From Codonopsis lanceolata (taxonomy: Eukaryota; Streptophyta; Magnoliopsida; Asterales; Campanulaceae), in contig CM028377.1 in assembly GCA_013146195.2 (NCBI GenBank), positions 9,648,239-9,712,238 of the forward strand: a stretch of DNA of 64,000 bases. The letters run 5' to 3'. Position numbers and translations under genes: made by a program. How positions within the stretch are numbered: position 1 is the first letter of the stretch; every line of letters starts with the position of its first letter. Shown in pieces: positions 22,047 to 32,347 of this stretch. The notes under the pieces are model-generated. The model searched no databases, was not told the DNA's origin, and saw nothing but the letters and a program-made list of their open reading frames with translations.

Positions 22047-23056
22047 CCACTAAAATTGAATAAGAAGGAGATGATGACTTCTTCCGGAAGATCAGAGTTT
22101 TGAGAGATTAGAAAAACAAAAAGAGCTGCTACTACCGTCCACATTTTGGAGAAGTGAGTGTTTATTTCATTTTGTCGTTCTGATTGACCCAGAGCTAAAT
22201 ACAAAAACTTTCGGTGGTTTTGGTTTCTAGCCTAGTTCAATACTCATCCAAATTAAGTTAGAAACTTAATATTATTTGAGTGTCCACACACTACCGTTAA
22301 TTGGAAGGAATGAATCGAAAGATCATGGTATTTACGAGCATTGAAGATTCGAAAGTTACAAATGAAGTAAAAGGAAATCGTCATAAGAGGTTTTTTTTTT
22401 TCCTTCCTTTAGTTAAATAAATTTAATACGCATAATTTTTTATGTTTTTATATCGTTATATTGATTTTTAAAATCCATCGCTTCTGTTTCCGTTCGATTT
22501 GATCGAAAAGACGGATCTTATCAAACAACATTGAGTCACGCATTATAACTCTATCACACTTCATTATGAATATGAATCAAGCAATTCTAAGGTATTTGCT
22601 ATAATTTAACCTACACAGATGAAGTAACACACAGAAAGTCTATCACACTAGTAAGTCAATCATACAAAGTTTTGAGGTGTTCCATAGATCATGTTAGATG
22701 AGATCATAATTGGATTATTGTCATACCTAGATATAATGATTAACTATCTTTAAAAAAAAGATATAATGATCAATTGTAAATGATGCAAAAATTTCTTTAA
22801 ATATTTAAGATCTCCGTGAATTAATATTAGAAAATACCACAAAGATTGTCTTTCCTAAGTTTTTGTCAAGATTTATTTGCTTTTCTCTAGCTAGTTGAAT
22901 TGGTGCAATTAATAACAATAACATTGAGTGGCATTTGAATGGTTGCTAATAGTTTTCAAAGTGGAGATTTAATTTTCCAAGAAAGTTCTTACAAATTACA
23001 CCCCACATCAACATTGGTGAAAATAAATATTCTCGCTTGGTTACTTTTAAAAAAAA
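22047..23056. other. Intergenic AT-rich DNA
   Basis: No ORF, RNA gene or repeat structure that I can support between the two Mutator-like elements. Confidence 0.5.
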
Positions 23057-23972
23057 AGGGAAAATTACACTATTAGTCCCTCAACTTTACAAAAGTCTAC
23101 TACAAAAGCAAATGCACGTCATTGATCAAAGTAAGCAAATTTTGCACATTGTTAGTCCCTCCGCTGGATGCCATTAAAGGCTGTTCTATAAATTGAACAT
23201 GTGCTCAACACATTATCATTTTTTTAAGGGCAAACTTATCTTTTTTACCTCATCCTCCTTCAACCTTCTTCAACCTCACGCCCCCACTCTCACACACACA
23301 CACCCACATTATTAGCTACAATCATGAAAAATTGAAGTAGTAAACCCGGATGATTGTATAACCCCCCCAAACAAACACCCCCGTTGAAGAGCAATATAGC
23401 TAGAGCTTGTTACTATACCAAGGGAAAACTACAAAGCTTGATGAAAGCGCCATCGAAGAAGTAAACCCAGATGATTTTTTGAATCCAAATTCACCAAATC
23501 CATTAAAGAAATTGAAATTAAAAACAATATTGAGAGAAAATATAATGAAATTAAAGGGTGGTTAATTAAGAACAAATGATGAAAAAGATGTGGGGGGGAC
23601 GAGTTTGTTGAACATAATGGTGTCTGTGTGCTGTGTTGGATACGTACCTTGGAGAACGACCAAAGAGAAATTCAAAGACATAGGGTGAGGTTGTTAGTTC
23701 GTCCAACTCCATTCTTTCTCTATGTCTTGCAAAACACTTAAGGATTTGATTTTGCATGAGAATAGATTGAACCCACAAAAATTACCCACAATTGAGCTTC
23801 GTAACCTATCAAAATCAGCTAAAATTACTTCTTGGAAGCAAACTTTTAGATGCTCGATTTGTTCAATTTCTTAGAATTTCTCTGAGTTGGGGTTTCTTCG
23901 ATGATAATAATAGACAAAAATGGCTACATGTACATTGATATGTATATAGTAAATAAGGGGTTAAGTTGTGGA

Positions 23973-24153
23973 TGATAGATAACATGTACAGCTATTGCAC
24001 TGCTGTAATGATCTGTAATTGTGGTAGGACTAGGTGTATTTTCCTAGTTTACATTAGTTTCCTTATTGTATCAGTCTTGGTCTCCAAGACATAATCTGTA
24101 TATAATTCTAATACAATAGTCAACCTTAATCAAGGTTGAGAATTATTCTTTCA
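23973..24153 (+). repeat. 5' LTR of the Copia element
   Basis: 181 bases, TG..CA ends, with a TATATAAT promoter-like stretch near 24100-24107. It matches the 3' LTR closely apart from one 24-base insertion in the latter. Confidence 0.9.
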
Positions 24154-24171
24154 TGGTATCAGAGCAGCCGA
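24154..24171 (+). other. Primer binding site, initiator tRNA-Met type
   Basis: TGGTATCAGAGCAGCCGA directly follows the 5' LTR. TGGTATCAGAGC is the classic plant Copia PBS. Confidence 0.9.
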
Positions 24172-24224
24172 TAGGGACCCTAGAACTCTAGCCACCACCC
24201 CTGCTGAGCCTATCAACGTTTGCT

Positions 24225-25245
24225 ATGGAGAAAACTACCAATGAATCTTCTTCCCCTACCACACCTAAATCTGTCTCGTCTTCAACCACGGTTGTTGACA
24301 GCAAATACCCTCCTTTACCTCTTGCTTTCAATCCTCAATCCCTTATGTCAAACACCATCCTAAACGACACCAACTATCTCCTATGGCGATCCCAATTTTT
24401 GTCCATTCTTAAGACTCATAAACTGGTCCGTGTCATTTCTGAGCCTCTCCCTTCTCCAGAAATTGAAAATGGTATTCCTAACCCCGATTTTCTCTATTGG
24501 TCCAGTGCAACTCATCTTATTCTCTCTTGGATTCGGGCTACTTCCACTGAATCTGTCCAAACTCGTCTCATCTCGTGTGAAAACTCTTTAGACGCATGGA
24601 CCCTCCTACAAGCTCTCTTCTCTTCTTCATCTCGTACTCACATTCGTACCCTTAAAACACAGTTGAATAACCTCCAACGTAAACCTGACCAGTCTATTTC
24701 TGATTATTTGCTTCTAGCCAAAGTTGTTGTTGCTTATCTCACTGCTGCCCTATCTCCCATCTCTGACCTTGACCTTGTCGACCACATACTTGATGGTCTT
24801 GGTGCTGAGTATAAGGAATTCATTACCTCCCTCAATACTAGACCTATACCCACACTTCAAGAGTTGTCTGACCTCCTACATCAAGAAGAGAAATTACTTA
24901 AAAAGTTCTCTACCTCTCCCACAATTTCCCTTACTACTACTAAATCATCCTCAGCCACAAACACCCCTCTATCTGCTCCATCTAATCAACCAAATCAGTC
25001 CGCCACCTCTTCCAACCAGCCTGCTTATCACCCTTCTTTCCATCCCAATCATAGTCATCAATCCAATCGCGGCCGTGGAAAGGTCATGGCAATGGTCGTG
25101 GACGTGGCCGTGGATTTACCCCCTCCTATAATCCTCCTCTCTTATCCACCCCACCTATTCCCCCCACCAGCTCCTTTGGTTTTGATCAAACCTGCCAGCT
25201 ATGTCGCAGTCGCAATCACCTAGCTAATGTCTGTCAATAACGGTT
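24225..25245 (+). pseudogene. Copia gag
   Basis: Open from MEKTTNESSS at 24225. Recognised blocks: LLWRSQFLSILKTHKLVRV, an SWIRAT..SVQ block, DAWTLLQALFSSSSRTH, QLNNLQRKPDQSISDYL, and DLVDHILDGLGAEYKEFI, all typical of the UBN2/Retrotran_gag family. The C-terminal part is Ser/Pro/Asn-rich. A frameshift in the glycine-rich stretch near 25080 puts the zinc knuckle CQLCRSRNHLANVC (about 25193-25236) in another frame. Confidence 0.85.
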
Positions 25246-27012
25246 CAATATAGCCTACTCGGCCGAATACTCTCCTTCCCCTCTTTTCAATCCAAATTGG
25301 TGTCTAGACTCGGGTGCTTCTCATCACATCGCTTCCAATCCGACTACCTTTTCCCAATCTCAACCATACACTGGTAAGGATAAAATATTAGTCGGTAATG
25401 GCGCTGCCCTTCCCATCTCTCATATTGCTCAGTCTCATATTAATTCTTCTTCTCGTCCTCTTTATTTACGCAATATCTTCTGTGTTCCTTCTATGCGTAA
25501 AAACTTACTTTCTATTAAATCGGTTTTCTAACGATAACAATGTTTATTTTGAACTTGATTCACATGGTTATCGTGTTAAGGACAACAAGACGAGGGCCAC
25601 CATTCTTTCTGGCAGTAATCCGGGTAATCTTTACTCCCTCCAGTCATCAGTTTCGTCTCCCACTCATTTTGCTCTAGTTGGTGAAAAGACTACCTCCGAT
25701 ACATGGCATGCTCGTTTGGGTCATCCGGCACAACCTATTCTTCAAGTTGTCCTTAAAAATTCATCTCTGCCTCTTAAAGGTCCAAAAATTAGTAATAATT
25801 TATGTCATACATGTCCACTAGGGAAATCTTGTAATTTGCCCTTTGCGGCACGTAATTTTCGTTCTAAATTTCCTCTTGATCTATTACATCTGGATGTCTG
25901 GGGCCTTTCCCCTATTCCTACTGTCAATGGCTTTCGTTTCTATTTGCCTATTGTGGATGATCACTCTCGTTATACCTGGTTATTTCCCATGATTCGTAAG
26001 TCTGAGGTTTTCATTTTTTTAGTCATTTTAAAAATACAATTGAAAACACTCTCTCTCGCAAAATTCAAACTGTGCACACCATCAAATCTATTCAAACTGA
26101 TGGTGGGGGGAATTTACCAATCGCATGCTCACTGACTTCTTGCTTACTCACGGCATTCGTCACCAACTTTCATGCCCCTACACTCCCCAACAAAACGGCG
26201 TGGCCAAACGTAAACATCGTCATATTGAGTCTATTGGATTGTGCTTACTTACTCATGCCAACCTTCCTCTCCGTTTTTGGCTTGATGCCTTCTCCACCGC
26301 TGTTTTCTTAATCAACTGTTTGCCAATGAAACAATTGCACTATATCTCACCTTATGAGAAATTAATGGGTCGGAAGCCTGATTACAAACTGTTGAAAGTT
26401 TTTGGGTGTACTTGCTTCCCTAACCTTGTCCCTTACAATCGCCACAAATTACTTCCCAAATCCATGAAATGCATATTTTTGGGCTATGATCCGTCTCATA
26501 AAGGGTATCGTTGCTTCAATCCATGTTCTGGGCGCATATATGTATCACGACATGTTTTTTTTGACGAAACTCATTTTCATTACAAGTATTCACAGGTTAA
26601 TCAGTCTGCTGCGACCTCGTGCTCTCCAACCTCTATCAAAGCTACTACATTCCCTCCATCCATGCTTCATGTCCAGCAAAGCGGTCCAAGTTCATCAAAT
26701 TCCAGCAATACTGTGCCACCACGAATAGCCACACCATCCATCACACCACCAGCTCCGCTTAAAATAGCTCCTCCGTCTCGTGATCCCATAACTCCCATCG
26801 CACCACCCGCGCTCTCATCATCTAACGTTGCATTTATGCCCGATCCAGAAAACCCAGCAACAACCGTCCCAATTTCTAGCAACAACGACTTGTCTCAAGC
26901 CATCAGTTATGCTTCTTCCAGCAGCTCCTCTCCACCTCTCCGGTATCGAAGTATCAATGAACTGATTTATGGCACATCTCGCCATCCGCTACCGTCGGCA
27001 TTTCTACGGTGA
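25246..27012 (+). pseudogene. Copia protease and integrase
   Basis: The protease active site WCLDSGASHHIA is at about 25300-25335 in a frame not open to a start. The gag-pre-integrase part has TWHARLGHPAQ and CHTCPLGK (25700-25830). The integrase core has LHLDVWG, VDDHSRYTW and IQTDGGG, then a frame change near 26115. After that HGIRHQLSCPYTPQQNGVAKRKHRHI gives the third catalytic region, with the usual Glu replaced (AKRKH where VERKH is common). The C-terminal GKFxxK-type region has VFGCTCFP, IFLGYD and GYRC. A Ser/Pro-rich tail ends at 27012. Confidence 0.85.
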
Positions 27013-27039
27013 ATCCACGATTCTTTATCTCATGAGCCC

Positions 27040-28500
27040 TCCACCTTCAAACAAGGCGATGGACATTTGCATTGGTAGAATGCAATGAAGGAGAAATGTA
27101 TGCCTTAACTAAAACTCGAGACTTGGTCTCTGGTTCCCCTTCACCGCGAGAATATTCTTGGCTCTCGATGGGTGTATCGGGTTACACGGCGAGCGGACGG
27201 TACTATTGATCGCCACAAGGCCCGCTTGGTTGCCCAAGGTTTTGGTCAGCAGGAAGAAGTTGACTATGATGAAACCTTTAGTCCCGTTGTTAAGCCATCT
27301 ACAATTCGGACCATTCTTGCTTTGGCTTTCTCCATGGCTGGTCACTTCAACAAGCTGGATATGCGTAATGCTTTTCTAAATGGCTTTCTATCTGAAGAGG
27401 TTTACATGTCTCAACCGCCCGGCTTTGTTGATCCTCTTCATCCTGACTATGTATGTCGGCTTCATCGTGCATTGTACGGTCTTAAGCAATCAATTCGGGC
27501 ATGGTTTCATAAACTTCAAGAATTTCTCATTAAACAAGGCTTCCTTAACAGTCAGTCAGATTCTTCTCTGTTTATACGTCGCAATTCCTAGTATACTCTA
27601 TACCTGCTTGTATATGTAGACGATATCATTGTCACTGGCAGTGACTCTTCTCTCATTCGAAAGTTCATCCAAACTCTATATGATACATTTGATACTCGAC
27701 AACTAGGAGAGTTGGGTTATTTTCTCGGTTTGGAGGTCCTTCGAACACCTACTTCTCTTACTCTATCACAAGCACGGTATGCCACCGACATTCTGAAAAA
27801 GTTTGATCTACAAGACTGTAAACCTGCTCCAACCCCTCTCTCTCCTGCCTATCGTCATTCGGCCTTCGATGGAGACCCTCTTCCCAATCCTACTGAGTTT
27901 CGCAGCCTCGTGGGTGCTCTTCAGTATCTCACATTATCTCGACCGGACATTTCATTTACTGTGAATCAAGTTTGTCAATACATGCATAGTCCTCGCACTA
28001 CGCATCTTAAAACTGCCAAACGGATATGTCGCTACATCAAGGGCACTCTTCTCATGGGTCTCTTGTTTTCCTCTTCGTCTGATTTCTCCCTTACGACACG
28101 GTGATGCCGATTGGGCGAGGACCCGATGACCATCGTTCTACTGCACGTATTTTTCTTGGTCCTAACCTAATCTCTTGGGCTGCGAAGAAAGCAATTCCCT
28201 TGTTTCTCATTCCAAAGATGAAGCTAAATATAGATCTCTCGCAACAACTGCTGCAGAAATTCGTTGGTTTGGTTACCTTCTGCGTGAGCTAGGTGTTCCG
28301 CTTCCTTTTTCTCCCCTTATTCTCTGTGATAATCAATCCGTTATTCACTTAGCACGTAATCCTGTATTTCATGCCAGGACTCGTCATATTGAAATTGATT
28401 ATCATTTTGTTCGGGAATTAATTATACGAGGGGCTTTGCGTGTGCAGTCGTTGCCGTCGACCACCAATTAGGCGATATCTTCACCAAGGGACTTTCTCGA
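27040..28500 (+). pseudogene. Copia reverse transcriptase and RNase H
   Basis: RT blocks in order: RADGTIDRHKARLVAQGF, DYDETFSPVVK, FNKLDMRNAFLNGFL, VYMSQPPGF, LHRALYGLKQS, a stop at 27589, then YLLVYVDDIIVTGS (intact YVDD, about 27603-27640), GELGYFLGLEV and RSLVGALQYLTLSRPDI. RNase H has a broken DADWA near 28106. It reads on after a frame change as SHSKDEAKYRSLATTAAEIRW, LILCDNQSVIHLARNP and ARTRHIEIDYHFVRE. It stops at 28470. Confidence 0.88.
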
Positions 28501-28552
28501 GATCATTTTTCCAGATTATGCTCCAATCTCAACCTCTTCTCTGTGCCGTTTC

Positions 28553-28771
28553 GATTGCAGGGGGGGTGATAGATAACATGTACAGCTATTGCACTACTGT
28601 AATGATTTGTAATTACACTGTTGTAATGATATGTAATTGTGGTAGGACTAGGTGTATTTTCCTAGTTTACATTAGTTTCCTTATTGTATCAGTCTTGGTC
28701 TCCAAGACATAATCTGTATATAATTCTAATACAATAGTCAACCTTAATCAAGGTTGGGAATTATTCTTTCA
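28553..28771 (+). repeat. Polypurine tract and 3' LTR of the Copia element
   Basis: GCAGGGGGGG ends at 28566 and the LTR runs 28567-28771 (205 bases). It is 24 bases longer than the 5' LTR because a block with TGTAATGAT(T/A)TGTAATT is present twice in tandem (about 28597-28640). Confidence 0.85.
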
Positions 28772-28990
28772 GTGGATTTGGGATTGGAGGTCAAAGATGA
28801 TGGAGTCCTTATCGGAGAACTTGTGGAGAAGTCGGAGGACCTAAATTCACATGTCGAGAGGGAAATGGAGGTGATTTTGCGAGCTATATCTAGCTCTTCT
28901 CATGGAGATTTACTTTTGACTAAGAAAAGAGAAGGGTCGCCGTAGCCGTCGTCGAAGAAGACGAAAAAGAAGAGAAGGGAGTTGGATTAA
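28772..28990 (+). other. Coding-like fragment inside the second Mutator-like element
   Basis: Right after the Copia target site one frame reads GLEVKDDGVLIGELVEKSED then SHVEREMEVILRAISSSSHG and stops at 28943. Its base composition is less AT-rich than the surroundings. No ATG is near, and the left flank of the Copia does not supply one. It could be a captured piece of a host gene, as in Pack-MULEs, or chance. Confidence 0.3.
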
Positions 28991-29592
28991 TTTATCGTGT
29001 TGCAAACATTGATGTATCGCGGTTCAATAATCAATCTCGCTTTTAAGGCTGTTAGTGGGAGGCGGTGACGTCAAGGGTTTAAAGGGTTTGAAGTAGGATT
29101 GGAAGTGGAGGTTGACGATCTACCTCCTTCCCCATCAATCAATGGGAAAACTTTTGGTGTCCCTTCAAGTTTTCTAGGACTGAATGACGAGGTAGAAGAT
29201 GATGGGAAAATATCTATCTAAAAATGACTAATTTGCCCTCAGGAAAATAGTCTCATGGAGAGAACATGTTCAATTATCGGAACAGCCTTTAACGGTATCC
29301 AACGGAGGGACTACCGATATGTAAAATTCGTCTATTATGGTCAGTGGCGAATATTTGTTTTGTATATGGACTGCTAGTAGATTTTTACAAAATACAGGGA
29401 CTAATGTTGTAATTTCTCCTAAAAAAAACCATCCTTTCGTTTTTAGGTCATTCCAAAGAAATCGTCCCCTTTCTACTTAATCTTTATCATTTCACATTTG
29501 ATTAATTTTTATTTTAATTGATGGTCCTACTCTATCATAGGTATCCTCAAAAAAATATTCAAATACATATTATTTTAATATTTATAATAAGG

Positions 29593-29850
29593 TTAATTAT
29601 CTTTTTTTAATATGTAATAGGTCAAATAAGACAATCTTTCAGAAGGGGGTAATTTTTTGAGAGGCTGGTAGTTGATGACCAAACGCAGTTTTCCTCGGAC
29701 TTGCTCGCTTATTTTGTTGACATAGAATGTCTTACATGCCCATGAGGAGGATGTAAGTTCTATAATCTTTTGGTCAACAAGCATCTTAGAAAAATGATTT
29801 GAGCACACTTGGTGGATATTAAATGTTGAAGTTCTATTTTGACATGACAA
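29593..29850 (-). pseudogene. Endogenous pararetrovirus (Caulimoviridae-type) RT fragment
   Basis: One open frame resembles the start of the reverse transcriptase of plant pararetroviruses. Key features are a region read as MLVDQKIIEL, then SSWACKTFYVNK, and RGKLRLVINYQPL. Gypsy and Copia elements do not have this AFYVNK..RLVINY wording. Similarity fades after the INY motif. There is no catalytic YxDD box, protease or RNase H nearby, so it is a short, inactive relic. A small MITE starts at 29845 and cuts off upstream sequence. Confidence 0.65.
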
Positions 29851-30066
29851 ATGATATTACGAGCTAGAGCTTGTGATATAATTATGAGCTTTAGTGTTTG
29901 AGCCGTTAGATGATTAAGTTGATGATGATTTGGAATGTTCATATCATTGCTTAAAAAAGAACATATTTAATCTAACGGTGTAAATATCTTAGGAGATTTG
30001 ATTTAACGGCACTAATACTAAAGCTTGTAATAATACTACAAGCTCTAGCTCGTAATATCATAGCTC
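29845..30066. mobile_element. Small MITE with long terminal inverted repeats
   Basis: Both ends carry ATGATATTACGAGCTAGAGC in inverted orientation, continuing with CTTGTGATAT and CTTGTAGTAT. The element is 222 bases, flanked by direct copies of TTTTGACA (29837-29844 and 30067-30074). Eight bases would suit hAT, but the outermost bases of the two ends fit each other poorly. It interrupts the pararetrovirus relic or its flank. Confidence 0.65.
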
Positions 30067-30146
30067 TTTTGACAGTTCTCGCTATATTCCATCCAAGAAG
30101 CATCCGTAATTTTTCCACACAAAAATAATAATAATACGACAAAAAC

Positions 30147-30281
30147 TTAAGTAAGACGGTTTTACATATATTTATTATAAGACGGATCCTTCTTACCCGA
30201 TACATCGTGTGTTAGTGGGTTGGGATGTAAGAGAATTGAACTCCATCTTACGAATTAAGATTCGTAAGACCATCTTACACG
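30147..30281. repeat. Small inverted-repeat element, GTAAGACGG family, copy 2
   Basis: Starts TAAGTAAGACGGTTTTAC, has ACCCGATACATCGTGTG in the middle, and ends ATTCGTAAGACCATCTTAC, so its ends pair imperfectly. Relatives are at 316-421 and 59303-59444. Confidence 0.5.
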
Positions 30282-30672
30282 AATTATACTCTAATAATAC
30301 TTTTTTTTTAATCTTGATATAGGTCATAATGTTTTCTTCAGGTATCACTCGTTAGTCATTACATCCGTCATCCGTCGGGACTCTTTATCAGAGTAAGAGT
30401 GACTGGAACTTATAAAGAGAAGACTCGGCATCTTCCATCTTAAGCACTTTATTTGATCCTTATTATCCCCCACCAAGATAGGTTTCATATTATATAGACT
30501 TTACAATTGAACACATCTCTTTGCTTTGACTTGTAAATTCATATTCTAGAAATGGACTATGTAAATTTTGACTTTCAGTACACTAAGTCAACCTTCTTCT
30601 TTTTTCTACTAACCCAATGATCGTTTCTTGGTTCTTTTTCCAACCTAGTAAACACCATTTATGTGTTCATAC

Positions 30673-31452
30673 TGATATACCCGGCCCAACCCGGGTCACG
30701 AGCAAGGCACGAGTTATCCTCACGTGCCGGTCACGAGCGCAATACATATGGGGGCCACAGGCCCAGCGAGCAAAGTCATAGAAGCATCAAGCAGCGGACA
30801 GTGAGATTCCCTGCTCGATTGGCGGGCATAGGCCTGTCCGACCAGGCCATGCCGGACATCACACGCTTAGCGAGAAACCCGACATCTCGTCCAAACCCGG
30901 TCGAGTGTTGGCCTTGCCCACCCGACAAGGGGCCGTCCCTTGGACCTACAATATGTTCAAGAGCAATGCAAATAGAACAGCCGGGCAGAGCCCTGCTCAC
31001 CCTGGCACACATCAACTGGGAAGCACCGAAGGCTTGCTCTCCATGACAAGTCAAAAGTTTCCATGTATAGGCAGAACACTTGCCTTATTTGCTCCTACAT
31101 CTACGCGGCCAGCCGCCTATCACGCCTAGAATCAAGGGATTCTCCCCTTGATTGATTGGGTAACTATGGAAACTGAATCCTAAACGGATTCAATCACCTT
31201 GAAGGCCTACAAATACCTCTCCATCATCATTAACAAGGTATACACACACTTTCTTGAGCCTCGATACTCTGTCGATTTGCTTTCAAGATTATACACGAGA
31301 CTTACTCTCACGCCGGAGGGGTTTCGCGAGGCCCTGCCTTGCATTTCCACTCAGGTGTTCTTGTGTTCTTAACAGGCTCAAAGAAGGTGATCTCGAAGCC
31401 CAGATATCCTACCCAACTCAAGGACGGCCCAAGCTGTGATTTTGCCACATCA
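30673..31452 (+). repeat. 5' LTR of Retand-like element 2
   Basis: 780 bases. A CTACAAATACCTC promoter-like box lies at about 31206-31218. GGCC(A/T)TGCCC words recur and are also frequent in the element's non-coding part (33830-34160). Confidence 0.9.
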
Positions 31453-31454
31453 GT

Positions 31455-31470
31455 TTGGTTCCGTTGCCCA
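31455..31470 (+). other. Putative primer binding site
   Basis: TTGGTTCCGTTGCCCA lies two bases after the LTR. It resembles TGGCGCCGTTGCC, the tRNA-Asp type PBS, with two changes. CAATGCCC then occurs twice next to each other where the internal deletion must be. Confidence 0.5.
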
Positions 31471-31479
31471 ATGCCCAAT

Positions 31480-31915
31480 GCCCGGTGAGCCATTATTTGT
31501 ATATCTAGCAGCCACGGACCAAGCCGTGGCCGCTGTTTTAGTTAGGGAGGAACTAGATGTCCAAAAACCTGTGTACTATGTATCTAAGGCCCTCAGTCCT
31601 GTTGAGGGTCGTTATTTTAATATAGAAAAATTAGCCTACTCGCTTGTCGTAGCTGCCCGAAAATTAAGGGCTTATTTTTTTGCACATGTAATCATAGTAT
31701 ACACAGACGCGCCACTGCGCAAAGTCCTGCACAAGCCTAACACATCGGGCAGATTACTCAACTGGTCAATCGAGCTCACAGAGTTCCACATAGACTATCT
31801 GCCCAGGCGAGCAATTAAAGCTCAGGCCCTAGCCGATTTCCTGGTCGAGACAAGCTTCACCAAACACGAAGATCCTGAGGCCAAGCAACCAATAGAGCCC
31901 GAGCAAAAACAGTAG
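31480..31915 (+). pseudogene. RT-linked RNase H remnant (element 2)
   Basis: Open for about 145 codons: GEPLFVYLAATDQAVAAVLV, VYYVSKALSPVEGRYFNIEK, LAYSLVVAARKLRAYF, IVYTDAPLRKVLH, GRLLNWSIELTEF and HIDYLPRRAIKAQALADFL. The part is the C-terminal RNase H and tether of a Gypsy RT. The polymerase core with its YxDD box is absent. It ends with a TAG at 31913. Confidence 0.85.
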
Positions 31916-31929
31916 CCACAACCCCGGCC

Positions 31930-32333
31930 AGCCTACTGTTGGGATCTTTACGTGGATGGGGCAGCGAGCAAAGTCGGGAGCGGAGCTGGCATCCTTCTCA
32001 TAGCTCCCGACGAAATCACAGAGTTCGAGCTAGCACTACGATTCAAATTCCCCGCTTCAAACAATGTTGTCGAGTATGAAGCGATGATCGCTGGGCTAGA
32101 GCTCGCAGCAGACATGGGCATTGAGGCGGTCACAGTGTACTCGGATTCACAACTAGTTGTGAACCAAGTCCAGGGGGAATATATGGTATATCACCCTACC
32201 CTGGTCAAATACTGCGAGCTAGTCAAGGAAATCTTGAAAAATTTCAAGTTTTGGGAGATCATCAGGATTGATCGAGCGCATAACATGCGAAAGCGATTAT
32301 TTATCCAAGATCGCCGAGGCAATCTGCACCGTT
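31930..32333 (+). pseudogene. Additional (Tat-type) RNase H domain (element 2)
   Basis: WDLYVDGAASKVGSGAGILL, ALRFKFPASNNVVEYEAMI, LAADMGIEAVTVYSDSQLVV, NQVQGEYM and FWEIIRIDRAHN are intact over about 120 codons. After HN the frame slips, so the final Asp region (normally N..AD.LS) is lost. Catalytic Asp, Glu and Asp of the first three blocks are present. Confidence 0.85.
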
Positions 32334-32347
32334 AAATCCCCTCGCTG

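Larger units (their letters stand above)
23973..28771 (+). mobile_element. Copia retrotransposon, full length but decayed (Ale-like)
   Basis: LTRs at 23973-24153 and 28567-28771 both start TGATAGATAACATGTACAGC and end ATTATTCTTTCA. The duplication GTGGA is exact (23968-23972 and 28772-28776). A tRNA-Met type PBS and a G-rich purine tract are present. Coding order is gag, protease, integrase, RT, RNase H, which is Copia order. The short LTRs and 4.8 kb length suggest the Ale lineage (inference). Several frameshifts and stops make it non-autonomous. Confidence 0.9.
23057..29420. mobile_element. Second Mutator-like element (composite, split by a Copia element)
   Basis: Left end GGGAAAATTACACTATTAG at 23058 matches the reverse complement of the right end (AGGAGAAATTACAACATTAG read inward from 29420). 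Similarity runs for about 200 bases and includes TTAGTCCCTCCG(C/T)TGGAT and TTAAAGGCTGTTC on both sides. Each end abuts a run of eight A (23049-23056 and 29421-29428), a possible target duplication that is low-complexity and so weak. Without the Copia insertion it is about 1.56 kb. It carries no transposase but has coding-like stretches on both sides of the Copia. Confidence 0.65.

Noticed and set aside
23270..23320. CACACACA run and C-rich stretch considered as a CRISPR-like or regulatory array
   Set aside because: Simple low-complexity sequence. No direct repeats with spacers exist in the window, and the DNA is plant nuclear.
24724..25131. Leu/Pro-rich frame overlapping Copia gag
   Set aside because: It is an alternative frame over the gag gene, which has the recognisable family blocks.
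30663..31129. Open frames of 70-130 codons in the LTRs of Retand-like element 2, repeated at 38654-38959
   Set aside because: They lie inside LTRs, occur in both copies on both strands, and show no domain. They are by-products of GC-richer LTR sequence.
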